The notes: generated by a model not told the origin, from the letters alone. Shown: positions 9,434 to 17,834, numbered from the stretch's first letter. The stretch is DNA of 37,202 nucleotides from Gemmatimonadota bacterium (GCA_002727195.1 PBWH01000017.1:1636-38837); one strand, 5' to 3'. Numbers and translations: made by a program.

Positions 9434-10494
9434 CTATCCTGCTGCGATATGTGCTGCGGAAGTTCATGGTAGATGCTGCGATCAGTGCGTCCGCTTTCGT
9501 CGTGATCTTCATTGTTGTCGACCTCTCCAACCAGATCAGCGCTTACCTGGATCAGGCGGCTGATCTGTCCAGCATTGTCGCTTACTACGCTTGGTCCATT
9601 CCCTACTTTCTATTCCTGACCCTCCCGATGTCTCTTCTTCTGGGAAGCCTGTTCTGCATCGGTGGGCTGTCGCGGCGGAACGAATTGTCCGCCATGAAGG
9701 CATCGGGGGTAAGCCTATATCGCGTCCTGCTCCCTATTCAGGTTTTCGCCCTCCTACTGAGTGGGGCAGCCTGGGCGGCCTCGTGGTCGTGGATCCCGAT
9801 GGCCAATCGGGTGCGGGCGGAGAATAGTGCGGTGCCGACGTCTCCTGGACGTCAGCATCGTATTCAGTTGGTGCTCAGGGATGTCGAAGGGCAGGTGGTG
9901 TCACTTGGCGAGTATAAGGCGAAGGAACGGCGGGCGAAGCGTGTGACGATCGACCGGTATGCGGAGGGGGATCTCGTCCAGAAGATCCGGGCTGACGAGA
10001 TGGTCTGGACGGGGACTGAGTGGTCGCTGATCGGCGGGGAACGAAGGGAGCTGGTGTCAGCAGGTGAACGCGTTGCCGCCTTTGACACACTGCGAGCAAC
10101 GCACCTAACCCTGATGCCCGACGACTTCATCCGTGAGGCGAGACCAGTCGAACAGCGGGACACTGAAGAGCTACAGCGGTTGATCGACCGCAAACAGATG
10201 AACGGAAAGGAGGCCACGCGAGACCGGGTGGAACTTGCCCTGCGGACCGCTTTCTCGTTCTCGGGGTTGGTGATGGTGCTGTTCGGCTTGCCCCTGTCCT
10301 CATACACCCGTCGTGCCAGTCGGCCACTACAGGTCGGGATCTGCCTCCTGATCAGCTTCGTTTTTTACGGATCTATGCAGGCGTTTCGCGCGATAGGCTG
10401 GAACGGCATCATCGACCCGACGGCTTCGGTGTGGATCCCGAACGCGGTATTCCTGATGGTCGGTGGCCTCATGCTCAAGCGAGCACATACCTAG
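9430..10494 (+). CDS. lptG: LPS export permease LptG (YjgP/YjgQ family)
   Basis: This is the second permease subunit of the LPS exporter, 354 residues. The N-terminus MTILLRYVLRKFMVDAA is typical. Membrane segments flank the coupling region LSRRNELSAMKASGVSLYRV (about residues 83-101), a central periplasmic beta-jellyroll domain follows, and three further membrane segments end the protein (about residues 275-350, including FSFSGLVMVLFGLPLSSYTRR). The frame is open upstream to 9361, but that extension lies inside lptF, so the ATG at 9430 within the ATGA overlap is chosen. The gene ends only 5 bases before the converging M23-like gene, with no obvious terminator between them. Confidence 0.9.
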   Translation: MTILLRYVLRKFMVDAAISASAFVVIFIVVDLSNQISAYLDQAADLSSIVAYYAWSIPYFLFLTLPMSLLLGSLFCIGGLSRRNELSAMKASGVSLYRVLLPIQVFALLLSGAAWAASWSWIPMANRVRAENSAVPTSPGRQHRIQLVLRDVEGQVVSLGEYKAKERRAKRVTIDRYAEGDLVQKIRADEMVWTGTEWSLIGGERRELVSAGERVAAFDTLRATHLTLMPDDFIREARPVEQRDTEELQRLIDRKQMNGKEATRDRVELALRTAFSFSGLVMVLFGLPLSSYTRRASRPLQVGICLLISFVFYGSMQAFRAIGWNGIIDPTASVWIPNAVFLMVGGLMLKRAHT

Positions 10495-10499
10495 ACGGT

Positions 10500-11414
10500 T
10501 CAGTAGAGGGTGTGTCGCTGCCCGTCGTCGAGGATGTAGTCAAGAGGGTCCTGGGCCTTGTTTTTGAGGATGACCGCATAGTGCAGGTTCACTGCGGTCG
10601 CTCGGCCGGTTCTGGCCATCTTCCCGATCACGTCCCCCCGAGATACCCGTTGCCCGGGCCTTATCAGGCTGACGCTTTCGAGATGGGCGTAGAGGGTCCG
10701 AATTTTGTTGCCGTGATCGATCGATACCATGTAGCCAAGGCGTGAGTGGTACCTGGCCACGTCGATCCGGCCGTCAGCCGTAGCCACGATCGGTGTGCCC
10801 TTTCTGCCAGCGATATCGATCCCGTTGTTGAAGGACGGCTCACCTGTGATCGGATCGGTTCGGTGACCAAAGTTGGATGAATACCATCCCTCTCCCTTGA
10901 CCGGGAAGATCGAGGGTATGGATCGGCGGACATCTCCCGCCGTATAGACGGCCGCCCTCAGGCTGTCATACCTGGCTGCCAGGTCCGAGGCTTCCCGCGT
11001 CAATTGATCTAGGTTCCCATAGCCTACTCGTGAGTCGCCGAGGATGTTCTCTTCGTCGCTGGCTCGAGCATCACTGATCAGCGGCTGGCCTCCAGGCCCA
11101 GTGACAATGACACGGGCGAAGGCGCGCATCCGGGTGTCTGCCGTGCTCAGGTCACCAACCCGCTGAGACAGGCTAGACATCCGGGTCTTGAGGATGTCCA
11201 GATGTGCACCCAGCTCCGTGTTTTCGGCCTTCAAGTCTGCATACGCATTTTCGGCCCCCTGACGCGCATAGTACGCGTGTCCAAAGTAACCTGCGGTGAG
11301 AATGAAGAGCAGGAGAACGGTGGCGCCGGCCCATATCAGCGAGGTGGCAAGGTTGAATTCCCGAACGTGGTCATCGTTGTGGGGGATGACCATCAGGGTC
11401 AGGAAGCGCTTCAC
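10500..11414 (-). CDS. degenerate LytM (M23-fold) envelope protein
   Basis: This 304-residue protein has a short cytoplasmic start, one membrane segment (about residues 25-47), a coiled coil (about 52-95) and a C-terminal LytM/M23 domain (about 170-295). The layout resembles NlpD/EnvC-type division factors and M23 endopeptidases. The zinc-site residues are not all present. The HxxxD motif reads N196-N-G-I-D200, so the first ligand His is Asn. The HxH motif reads N277-L-H279, so its first His is Asn too. His244 of YAHL remains. It is therefore probably not an active peptidase and may act by binding partners such as amidases. It starts with GTG overlapping the HD gene's stop. Confidence 0.85.
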   Translation of the reverse strand: MKRFLTLMVIPHNDDHVREFNLATSLIWAGATVLLLFILTAGYFGHAYYARQGAENAYADLKAENTELGAHLDILKTRMSSLSQRVGDLSTADTRMRAFARVIVTGPGGQPLISDARASDEENILGDSRVGYGNLDQLTREASDLAARYDSLRAAVYTAGDVRRSIPSIFPVKGEGWYSSNFGHRTDPITGEPSFNNGIDIAGRKGTPIVATADGRIDVARYHSRLGYMVSIDHGNKIRTLYAHLESVSLIRPGQRVSRGDVIGKMARTGRATAVNLHYAVILKNKAQDPLDYILDDGQRHTLY

Positions 11415-12781
11415 GATGCCACCTGTGCGATCGGGCGCTCACCGGCGAGGCGATCCATAATATCCTCGCGGACGACCGGAAGAAGTGCTTCCTCGTCCAG
11501 GCAGAAAACCCGAACGACGCGCGCCTGAGCTTCGAAGTTCCCGATCAGCGATTCCTTGAGCATCGAGATCTCCGGCTCGTCGAACGAGAGGGGAGCGGAT
11601 TTACTGATCGGGACGGTCGGCCCAAAGAACACCTTCAAGTCCACCTCGGGGCTCTTGCTGAACCGAGGGATGTCGATCAGGATCTCATCACCTTTGAGGT
11701 CGAGGCCGGTTTGGGCCGCATACTCCTGGCAAAGACGAATCTCTAACTCGCGTCGAGCATTCGGGTTGTAGTAGAGCGAACCAAACAGGTAGAACAATTC
11801 CTCCTGCTCGCCGTAGGGCAGGAAGATGCGGGCGACTTTGTAGAGTTTTCTCCGCTTGAGTCTACCGACCATACTCTCTCGCCGGTCGAGACCGAGTCGA
11901 TCCATCTCCGTCTCGAGGCGGTGGACCAAGTCCGCCTCTGTCGACCTGAGGAAATCAGGCTCACCAAGTGCGCACTCCGGGTGGCCGAACAGGTCTTGGA
12001 TCCCACGCTTGAACATCGCGTTCGCCGAGCGGACGGCGTGATGCCAGTAAACGTTCCGATACATCAGGTAGCTCGTGAAGATGAGCGCCTCGACGGCCGA
12101 GACACCCTTGTAGGTGATCGCAGGACGCTCTCCATTCGAGTCATAGGTGATCGAACCGATCAGCCGGTCTCGGTTGACGCTCTCACCGAACGGGACGCCG
12201 CAGTAGCGGGCGTCTCGGAGGAGGTAGTCTACCTTGTCGGGGTCGAGGGTTCCAGAGAGGATGTGGGCCAACCGAAGATCCTCGCGGGGCACACTGTTCC
12301 CACCGTTCTGGTAATCGATTACGTTGGCGACGCGCGACGGATCGATACCCGCTTTTGAGAGGGCCTGGTGCACTTCTGTTGTGGGATCCTGAATGATCTG
12401 ACGGCCCCGTTTCTCGTGGTCCACGAAGAAGGCCTGCATCTCCTCGAGCAAATGCGAGTAAGGGTAATGCCCGATGTCGTGGAGCAAGCTCGCTGCGAGA
12501 AGAACGCGTACATCGTCGATCGTGAAGTCTGGCGAGGGATCGGACTGCAGCAACTGTCGAATGAACTGTCCAGTCAGGTGGAACACACCGAGCGAATGCT
12601 CGAACCGGGAGTGACGGGCCCCAGGATATACCAGAAGAACGTGACCGAGTTGCGAGATGTCGCGGAGGCGCTGATAGTCCTCAGAGTCGACGACATTGAC
12701 CAGATCCTCGGGAATGGTGATGTAGCCCCAGATGGGGTCACGGATGTCTTTTCCGGAATCGAGGAAGCTTAGGTCGAGCAT
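11411..12781 (-). CDS. HD-domain phosphohydrolase (SAMHD1/dGTPase-like)
   Basis: This is a 456-residue cytosolic metal-dependent phosphohydrolase. The HD metal site is visible as H62 (RFEHSLGVFHL), H101-D102 (LLHDIGHYPYSH) and a distal Asp in GTLDPDKVDYLLRDA (D182). That spacing and the DYLLRDA signature are those of the SAMHD1/YdhJ group, whose members act on dNTPs or related nucleotides. The true substrate cannot be read from sequence. The N-terminal PIWGYITIPEDLVNVVDSE entry is also typical of this group. It sits 4 bases after the truncated cNMP-like gene and overlaps the M23-like gene by four bases, so all are likely one transcript behind the TetR gene. Confidence 0.88.
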   Translation of the reverse strand: MLDLSFLDSGKDIRDPIWGYITIPEDLVNVVDSEDYQRLRDISQLGHVLLVYPGARHSRFEHSLGVFHLTGQFIRQLLQSDPSPDFTIDDVRVLLAASLLHDIGHYPYSHLLEEMQAFFVDHEKRGRQIIQDPTTEVHQALSKAGIDPSRVANVIDYQNGGNSVPREDLRLAHILSGTLDPDKVDYLLRDARYCGVPFGESVNRDRLIGSITYDSNGERPAITYKGVSAVEALIFTSYLMYRNVYWHHAVRSANAMFKRGIQDLFGHPECALGEPDFLRSTEADLVHRLETEMDRLGLDRRESMVGRLKRRKLYKVARIFLPYGEQEELFYLFGSLYYNPNARRELEIRLCQEYAAQTGLDLKGDEILIDIPRFSKSPEVDLKVFFGPTVPISKSAPLSFDEPEISMLKESLIGNFEAQARVVRVFCLDEEALLPVVREDIMDRLAGERPIAQVAS

Positions 12782-12785
12782 GTGG

Positions 12786-13124
12786 TCATTGGGGGGCTGG
12801 TTTGCTCGAGCGAAGGAACTCAGCTTCTCTCTGCGGCTCGACGAGTTGCTGGTTGGTGATGATCCCCAGCTCGCCGACGGATGTGATCGGGGACAGGGTG
12901 GTCAACGCCGTCCAGTCCGGTGCGGTTACGACGAGATTCCACGACAGCAGGATATACATATAGGTGCTCTTGCTACCGTGCTCGACATGGGTTTCACGGT
13001 CGTCTAAACTCGTCGGTTTGCAGATTGTGAGGATCTCTATCGCCTGAACAGGCCGAAGACGTTGAAACATCGGGATCTTGGCGAGGATTTCGATGAATCG
13101 CTTGGTATTTTTGGTGATTTCCAT
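12786..13124 (-). CDS. truncated cyclic-nucleotide-binding-like protein
   Basis: The 112-residue product resembles the first two thirds of a cNMP-binding (CAP-ED) domain. LAKIPMFQRLRP is the usual entry helix, followed by beta strands and YILLSWNLVV in place of the family's YILLSGELxV. TLSPITSVGELGIITNQ then corresponds to the start of the phosphate-binding cassette. The conserved Arg-Ser/Thr-Ala part of the cassette and the closing beta strands and C helix are missing. It is unlikely to bind a cyclic nucleotide canonically. It may be a decayed gene or a small scaffold. It lies 5 bases after the TetR gene and 4 bases before the HD gene, so it is kept as a translated operon member. Confidence 0.6.
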   Translation of the reverse strand: MEITKNTKRFIEILAKIPMFQRLRPVQAIEILTICKPTSLDDRETHVEHGSKSTYMYILLSWNLVVTAPDWTALTTLSPITSVGELGIITNQQLVEPQREAEFLRSSKPAPQ

Positions 13125-13129
13125 TGGGA

Positions 13130-13768
13130 TCAGAGGGTGAGTGCAGGATCACTCACACCCGATTGCAGGCTGTTCGTGTAGAGCCTGATGAGATTGTCTA
13201 CATAGGCGTCGTCCGCTTCTTGCGTCGGCAGCTCGGAGGAGCCGACAAAGCGGCTGAGGCAATACTGCAGGAGTGAGAAGAATAAGGACATTGTTGTCAG
13301 TTGCGGATCTACCGACAGAAAATCGCCCGAGTCCACGCCGCTCTGGATCTTTTCCCGAATCTTCTTGATAAGGGGGGAGAGTTCAGACGACTCCAAGAAC
13401 CGCTGCCTGAACTTGTGATCCTGCAGGGAACTGTAAAGCATCAGCCGGATGAACGTCTGATCCTCTCGATGCTGTCTTACAAATGACTGCGCGTAGGCCG
13501 ACATCAGGGTCGGAAGATCCGCGTCCAGCGCGTCCGGCGCCTCATTTGACCAGATCTCGGTTCTTTGCTCGATGGACGTGGTGATGATCGCGTCGTACAG
13601 GTCTTCTTTCGTGCGGAAATGTCGGAAGATGATCGCTTCTGAAACACCTGCAGCAGAAGCAATTGCGCGCGTAGTCGTTCCTTTGAAGCCGAGAGAGGCA
13701 AAGAGGTTCATGGCGACCTGAATGATCTGATTGCGGCGCTCTGAGCAGGAAAGACGTTTCTGTGGCAC
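13130..13768 (-). CDS. TetR/AcrR family transcriptional regulator
   Basis: This 212-residue protein has an N-terminal TetR helix-turn-helix (about residues 10-57): RRNQIIQVAMNLFASLGFKG followed by TTTRAIASAAGVSEAIIFRH and FRTKEDLYDAI. The C-terminal all-helical ligand domain is of usual length and carries no recognisable ligand signature. It starts with GTG at 13768, with AGGGGG 6 bases upstream. It leads an apparent operon with the cNMP-like, HD and LytM-like genes and may autoregulate it. A strong promoter lies 22 bases upstream of the start codon. Confidence 0.92.
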   Translation of the reverse strand: MPQKRLSCSERRNQIIQVAMNLFASLGFKGTTTRAIASAAGVSEAIIFRHFRTKEDLYDAIITTSIEQRTEIWSNEAPDALDADLPTLMSAYAQSFVRQHREDQTFIRLMLYSSLQDHKFRQRFLESSELSPLIKKIREKIQSGVDSGDFLSVDPQLTTMSLFFSLLQYCLSRFVGSSELPTQEADDAYVDNLIRLYTNSLQSGVSDPALTL

Positions 13769-13789
13769 GGTGAACCCCCTGTTGAGTTA

Positions 13790-13818
13790 AATATCGTCGC
13801 CGGCTCCGGGTATGTCAA
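13790..13818 (-). promoter_or_regulatory. predicted promoter of TetR operon
   Basis: On the minus strand a consensus TTGACA (13818-13813) is followed after 17 bases by GATATT (13795-13790). It is placed correctly for the GTG start at 13768. I saw no clear TetR-type palindrome overlapping it. Confidence 0.6.
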
Positions 13819-13873
13819 GGTAGGCCCCGAATGCTCTTAACGTGAAAGACTACAATAGGTTCTGAGATTTTTG

Positions 13874-13903
13874 TTGTCTGCTGCGCGTATCGTGACGTAC
13901 ACT
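13874..13903 (+). promoter_or_regulatory. predicted promoter of PilZ-like gene
   Basis: TTGTCT at 13874 and TACACT at 13898 are 18 bases apart. The implied start near 13910 lies downstream of the far upstream in-frame TTG at 13871, which rules that codon out as the start. Confidence 0.4.
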
Positions 13904-13933
13904 TTACCTATCGGAAACGCAGGGAGCGCACCT

Positions 13934-14281
13934 TTGGGTCTCTTAGATTTGATCATGGGTAGGAAGCGTCGCGAAAAGCGCGTTTCCGCCCATTTCCGAG
14001 TGACGATCGGCCAGAGCGAGGAACACTACTGGACCGAGGATGTCGCCATCGGCGGTATCCGGATTCACTTGGGGAAGCAATTGTCTCTGAGTGATTTTCA
14101 CGGCGGTAATCGTGACATTCCGCTGGAGATCGAGTTGGATACAGGGCCCATCATCGTTTACGGGGAGCCGATCTGGACGATGCGGATGGAGGACGGTCAA
14201 TTGAGCTCCGGGTGGTTGTTTTCCCGCTTTGACGACGACGGTCGAGAACGACTCAAAGCTTTCATTGATTCTGAAAAGTGA
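13934..14281 (+). CDS. PilZ-domain protein (putative c-di-GMP effector)
   Basis: This is a 115-residue single-domain protein. The N-terminal GRKRREKR segment gives the RxxxR element, and WTEDVAIGGIRIHL gives the D-x-(S/A)-x-x-G element of PilZ domains, with Ala where Ser is usual. A beta-barrel-like remainder ends in FSRFDDDGRERLKAFI, which matches the family's closing FxxLxxxxRxxLxxFI pattern. PilZ proteins bind cyclic di-GMP and alter motility, pili or exopolysaccharide. The start is placed at TTG 13934 because AGGGAG sits 7 bases upstream. An ATG at 13955 without a ribosome site is the alternative. The only GGDEF gene in the window is dead, so any c-di-GMP source lies elsewhere. Confidence 0.72.
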   Translation: MGLLDLIMGRKRREKRVSAHFRVTIGQSEEHYWTEDVAIGGIRIHLGKQLSLSDFHGGNRDIPLEIELDTGPIIVYGEPIWTMRMEDGQLSSGWLFSRFDDDGRERLKAFIDSEK

Positions 14282-14332
14282 TTGACCCACAGGGGCTTCC
14301 GATTGGAGGCCCTTTCTTCTTTGTGCTGCGAC

Positions 14333-15022
14333 ATGGCGAAACGAGCTGATGACGGAAGGCGGGCCCTGGTCCGCCGTATGGTCTTCCTGCTGGACAAACA
14401 GTTCGGCGGAGCTGACTGGGATCGTACTCGGAAACGGCCCGACCCCTTGGATGACCTTGTCAGGACGATCCTGTCACAGAACACCACCGATGAGAATCGA
14501 GATCGTGGTTTTGAGGCACTGCGGGACGCGCTCCCGGATTGGGAATTGGTGCTGGATGCCCGGCTTGACAGAATAAAGAGGCTGATCCGCCCGGCCGGGC
14601 TGGTGAACGCGAAGGGGCCCGCAATCAAGAACTTCCTGCGATGGTTGAAGCAGGAAAGAACGGTTCTCGACCTGAACTACCTGAAGGACCTGTCAGCAGA
14701 TGAAGGCATCGAGATTCTGACCCAGCATCGCGGGGTCGGTCTCAAGACTGCCTATATCGTGCTGTCCTTCGCCTGCGACCACGATCTCTGTGCCGTGGAT
14801 ACGCACGTGCATCGGATCCTGCGGCGAACAGGCGTGATCGACGATCGGTGCACGAGGGACCGGGCTCACAATGAGTTGCGGCCGTTGATCCCCAAAGGAA
14901 AGGCGAGGTCCTTCCACGCGGATATGATCGATCTCGGGAAACAGATCTGTTTCGCCCGGTCACCTAACTGCGATGCCTGTCCGCTTTTCGAGGTGTGCCC
15001 CTATCCCGTAGAAACGCCGTAG
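14333..15022 (+). CDS. endonuclease III-like HhH-GPD DNA glycosylase with Fe-S cluster
   Basis: This is a base-excision repair enzyme of the Nth/endonuclease III superfamily, 229 residues. The helix-hairpin-helix reads HRGVGLKTAYIVL. Lys138 is the likely Schiff-base residue and Asp156 (AVDTHVHR) the catalytic acid, so it should be a bifunctional glycosylase/AP lyase. Four cysteines C206-x6-C213-x2-C216-x5-C222 form the usual [4Fe-4S] loop. The N-terminal LSQNTTDENRDRGFEAL block is also conserved. The ATG at 14333 lacks a clear ribosome site, and a TTG at 14321 lies 11 bases after GGAGG and could be used. Exact substrate preference (oxidised pyrimidines or other bases) is unknown. Confidence 0.92.
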   Translation: MAKRADDGRRALVRRMVFLLDKQFGGADWDRTRKRPDPLDDLVRTILSQNTTDENRDRGFEALRDALPDWELVLDARLDRIKRLIRPAGLVNAKGPAIKNFLRWLKQERTVLDLNYLKDLSADEGIEILTQHRGVGLKTAYIVLSFACDHDLCAVDTHVHRILRRTGVIDDRCTRDRAHNELRPLIPKGKARSFHADMIDLGKQICFARSPNCDACPLFEVCPYPVETP

Positions 15023-15048
15023 ATAAAGGGGTTTTGGACCATTTTCGC

Positions 15049-15077
15049 TTGACACCGATGGGGGGATCCTCTACGTT
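15049..15077 (+). promoter_or_regulatory. predicted tRNA promoter
   Basis: Consensus TTGACA at 15049 and TACGTT at 15072 are separated by 17 bases, 23 bases before the tRNA-Arg gene. The site should drive both tRNAs. Confidence 0.7.
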
Positions 15078-15100
15078 TACCGGCGCGGTAGGACTGGCAT

Positions 15101-15174
15101 GCTCCCGTAGCTCAGCTGGATAGAGCAACTGCCTTCTAAGCAGTAGGTCGCAGGTTCGAGCCCTGCCGGGAGTG
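15101..15174 (+). tRNA. tRNA-Arg (anticodon TCT)
   Basis: A full cloverleaf can be folded. The acceptor arms are GCTCCCG and CGGGAGT (a G-T first pair). A D-arm with AGCTCAGCTGGATAGAGC follows. The anticodon stem ACTGC/GCAGT holds loop CTTCTAA with TCT in position, and the T-arm is GCAGGTTCGAGCCCTGC. CCA is not encoded. It closely resembles known bacterial tRNA-Arg(UCU). Confidence 0.96.
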
Positions 15175-15226
15175 CATCCCGCAGGGCCGTTGTCAAACGA
15201 CCGCTAGACATTGATATCGACATTGT

Positions 15227-15304
15227 GGTGGGTGTAGCTCAGTTGGTCAGAGCGCCTGATTGTGGTTCAGGAGGCCGAGGGTTCGACTCCCTTCATCCAC
15301 CCCA
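15227..15304 (+). tRNA. tRNA-His (anticodon GTG)
   Basis: The acceptor arms are GTGGGTG and CATCCAC, with an encoded extra G at position -1 (15227) facing discriminator C. The anticodon stem CCTGA/TCAGG holds loop TTGTGGT with GTG. The 3' end CCCA includes an encoded CCA. The G-1 is diagnostic for tRNA-His. Confidence 0.96.
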
Positions 15305-15309
15305 GAAAC

Positions 15310-15360
15310 GCCCTCGGCTCGAGACGGGAATCTCCCATCCCGGGTTGAGGGCTTCTTTTA
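15310..15360 (+). terminator. probable intrinsic terminator after tRNA-His
   Basis: GCCCTC at 15310 pairs with GAGGGC ending at 15352, with an inner CGGGA/TCCCG helix. The T-rich tail TTCTTTTA follows. The next gene's ribosome site begins directly after it, so it may be partly read through. Confidence 0.6.
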
Positions 15361-15376
15361 TCCCGAAGAGACGTTG

Positions 15377-16726
15377 ATGCTGTTTTCCCGCGGTCGGAAG
15401 CATCGGCGGCGCGCCGTTGTGCTCGGGCTGGACGGTGCACCGTATTCGATGATGACGAAGTTCATCGAAGAGGGGCGGATGCCGAACCTCGCCTCACTCT
15501 TTGAAGAGGGAAGTGCTGTGTCGATGCGGTCGGTGCTGCCGACCGTTTCCTCGGTCGCCTGGACGTCGATCGTCACGGGGTGCAATCCCGGTAAGCACAA
15601 CATCTATGGGTTTATTGATCGTGTTCCTTTGACCCACGAGATGTTTGTTCCCACATCGAGGCACATTCTGGCGAGGACCTGGATCGATGACTTTAGTGGT
15701 CAGGGCAGACGGGTCTGTTCGATCGGTGTGCCGGCAACCTATCCTCCTAAGGAAGTCAATGGCGTGCTCGTATCCGGTTTTCTTGCGCCTTCGCTCAAGG
15801 GGGCAACGCATCCCGCATACCTTGAGAAAGAACTGGAACGGGCCGGGTATGTGATCGACATCGATGCCTGGCAGGCGCGGGAAGATCGGGATGCCTTCCT
15901 CGATGAGCTGTTCAACGCCTTCGACCGACGCTGTGAAACGATGTTCAGGTTCTTGGGGCAGGAGCCTTGGGACCTGTTCGTCGCGCACATCATGGATACG
16001 GACCGCCTTCATCACTTTCTCTGGTCCCACTATGAGGAAGGAGATGAGGTATACGGTCCGTGGTTTCACCAGTTCTATGAGCGCGTAGACAGGATGATTG
16101 GTGACCTGGTGGATCGTATTCCACGCGACGTCGCGTTGTTCGTCCTCTCGGATCACGGGTTCTGTGGACTCAAGAAGGAAGTTCACCTCAATCACTGGCT
16201 GCGGGAGGCCGGGTATCTAGAACTCGCGTCGCCTCAACCGAAAGGACTACTGGACCTAGCGTCTTCTACAAGATGCTATTCTCTTTTGCCGGGCAGAATG
16301 TATCTGTCAGTCCGGGGGCGAGAGCACGGCGGTTCGATCGATCCGGGTGCGGTCTACACAGAAATTCGCGAAGAAATATCCGAAGGGCTCAGGGGATTGA
16401 GGGACGACGAAACGGGCGAGTCGGTGATCGAGCGGGTATTCACGCGAGAAGAGTTGTTCAGCGGAGGCGCGTTCGAGACGGCGCCAGACATCGTCGCCAT
16501 GCCGGCGCGGGGGTATGACCTCAAGGGTGGGTTCGACAAGGAGGTCTTGCTCGAGCGAAGTCCGGTATGCGGCACGCACACCTATGATGACGCGATCTTC
16601 TTCGCAAGAGGGGCTGAGCTCGACGAAGACGGACGGATGCAGGTCGTCGACGTGTTGCCCACCATCTATGAGAGTCTCGATGCCGAGATCCCACGCAACA
16701 TTGATGGCAGATCATTCCTGAACTAG
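15377..16726 (+). CDS. alkaline-phosphatase-superfamily protein (type I phosphodiesterase/nucleotide pyrophosphatase family)
   Basis: This is a 449-residue two-metal hydrolase. Visible metal or active-site motifs are VVLGLDGAPY (metal Asp) and PTVSSVAWTSIVTGCNPGKH, the nucleophile region with Ser in place of the usual Thr/Ser. IMDTDRLHHFLW supplies the Asp and His of the second site, LFVLSDHGF the Asp-His pair, and CGTHTYDDA the last His. Close relatives are annotated as nucleotide pyrophosphatases or phosphodiesterases, and some modify glycans or lipids with phosphoryl groups. The frame is open into the tRNA, but the ATG at 15377 has GAAGAG 6 bases upstream and follows the terminator. It precedes wecB by 10 bases, which suggests surface-polysaccharide metabolism. 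No signal peptide is seen. Confidence 0.85.
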   Translation: MLFSRGRKHRRRAVVLGLDGAPYSMMTKFIEEGRMPNLASLFEEGSAVSMRSVLPTVSSVAWTSIVTGCNPGKHNIYGFIDRVPLTHEMFVPTSRHILARTWIDDFSGQGRRVCSIGVPATYPPKEVNGVLVSGFLAPSLKGATHPAYLEKELERAGYVIDIDAWQAREDRDAFLDELFNAFDRRCETMFRFLGQEPWDLFVAHIMDTDRLHHFLWSHYEEGDEVYGPWFHQFYERVDRMIGDLVDRIPRDVALFVLSDHGFCGLKKEVHLNHWLREAGYLELASPQPKGLLDLASSTRCYSLLPGRMYLSVRGREHGGSIDPGAVYTEIREEISEGLRGLRDDETGESVIERVFTREELFSGGAFETAPDIVAMPARGYDLKGGFDKEVLLERSPVCGTHTYDDAIFFARGAELDEDGRMQVVDVLPTIYESLDAEIPRNIDGRSFLN

Positions 16727-16736
16727 GTCGTTACTA

Positions 16737-17834
16737 ATGGCGATGAAGATTATCCTAGTCGTGAGCACCCGGCCCAATTTCCCGAAAGCCGCGCCTCTTC
16801 TGAATCTGTTGCGTGATCAAGACGCATTTGATCCGGTGCTCGTGCATACGGGTCAGCACTACGACGTGAACATGTCAGACGTGTTCTTCTCTGACCTGAA
16901 CATTCCCGCTCCAGACCATCATCTTTCTGTCGGGTCCGGTTCGCACGCTGTGACGACCGGGAAGACAATGATGGCCTTTGAGGCCGTCCTCGAAGCGGAA
17001 GCCCCCGACTTGGTCGTGGTGTTCGGCGATGTGACCGGGACGCTGGCTTGCTCGCTCACTGCGGCCAAACTCCACATTTCTGTCGCCCACGTCGAGGCCG
17101 GCTTGCGCTCGCGTGACAAGAAGATGCCCGAGGAGTTGAATCGTATACTGACCGATGCCCTTTCCGACTATCTGTTCACGCCTTCGAGCGATGCAGATGA
17201 GAATTTGAAGGCGGAGGGCGTTGACGATGAGCGCATCCATCTGGTCGGGAACATCATGGTGGATAGCCTCAAACTGGCTGAGTCGGCCCTGGATGAGGAG
17301 GCTGTATCCGCGTCGCTGGATCTTCCAGAGCGGTTCGCCTTCACTACGCTCCATCGTGACTTTAACGTCGATACCGAGGCGGCCATGACCGCTTGTCTGG
17401 ATTGCCTGGAAGGCGCCCAGCGGCATATCCCTATCGTTTTTCCGATGCACCCTCGGACCCGCAACCGCATAGAAACGTTCGGTCTCGAGGACAGGCTCAA
17501 GGGGCTGACCAATATTCGGGTGATCGACCCGGTGGGATACCGTGAGTCACTTGCGTTGCAGAAACGATCAGACTTGGTGATTACGGACTCGGCCGGGCTT
17601 CAGGAGGAGTCCACGGTATTCCAGAAGCCGTGTCTGACGATGCGTCCAAACACGGAAAGGCCCGTCACCGTAGACGTCGGATCGGCGTCGATCGTAAATC
17701 TGGATGCCAAGCTTGTGGAGTCGCTTACGGTGGATGTGGTGGAGGGGCGCTACAAGACGGGTGAGATTCCAAGGCTATGGGATGGTCTGACGAGTGAGCG
17801 GATCGTAGAGGTCCTGTCGACTGGAATGAAATGA
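16737..17834 (+). CDS. wecB: UDP-N-acetylglucosamine 2-epimerase (non-hydrolysing)
   Basis: This enzyme interconverts UDP-GlcNAc and UDP-ManNAc, supplying ManNAc-derived sugars for surface polysaccharides. The 365-residue product has the family N-terminus ILVVSTRPNFPKAAPLL, where RPN-for-RPE is a small departure from the usual GTRPE. It also has the HTGQHYD motif, VVVFGDVTGTLACSLTAAKL, HVEAGLRS with a following EELNRILTDALSDY, and the late DSAGLQEE plus MRPNTERPVTV motifs that bind UDP. The start ATG is the first of two in-frame candidates (16737 and 16743). Its TGA overlaps a downstream ATG. It forms a small operon with the preceding phosphodiesterase-family gene. Confidence 0.93.
   Translation: MAMKIILVVSTRPNFPKAAPLLNLLRDQDAFDPVLVHTGQHYDVNMSDVFFSDLNIPAPDHHLSVGSGSHAVTTGKTMMAFEAVLEAEAPDLVVVFGDVTGTLACSLTAAKLHISVAHVEAGLRSRDKKMPEELNRILTDALSDYLFTPSSDADENLKAEGVDDERIHLVGNIMVDSLKLAESALDEEAVSASLDLPERFAFTTLHRDFNVDTEAAMTACLDCLEGAQRHIPIVFPMHPRTRNRIETFGLEDRLKGLTNIRVIDPVGYRESLALQKRSDLVITDSAGLQEESTVFQKPCLTMRPNTERPVTVDVGSASIVNLDAKLVESLTVDVVEGRYKTGEIPRLWDGLTSERIVEVLSTGMK

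Noticed and set aside
15260..15376. Longer N-terminus of the phosphodiesterase-family protein
   Set aside because: It would be encoded by the tRNA-His gene and its terminator.
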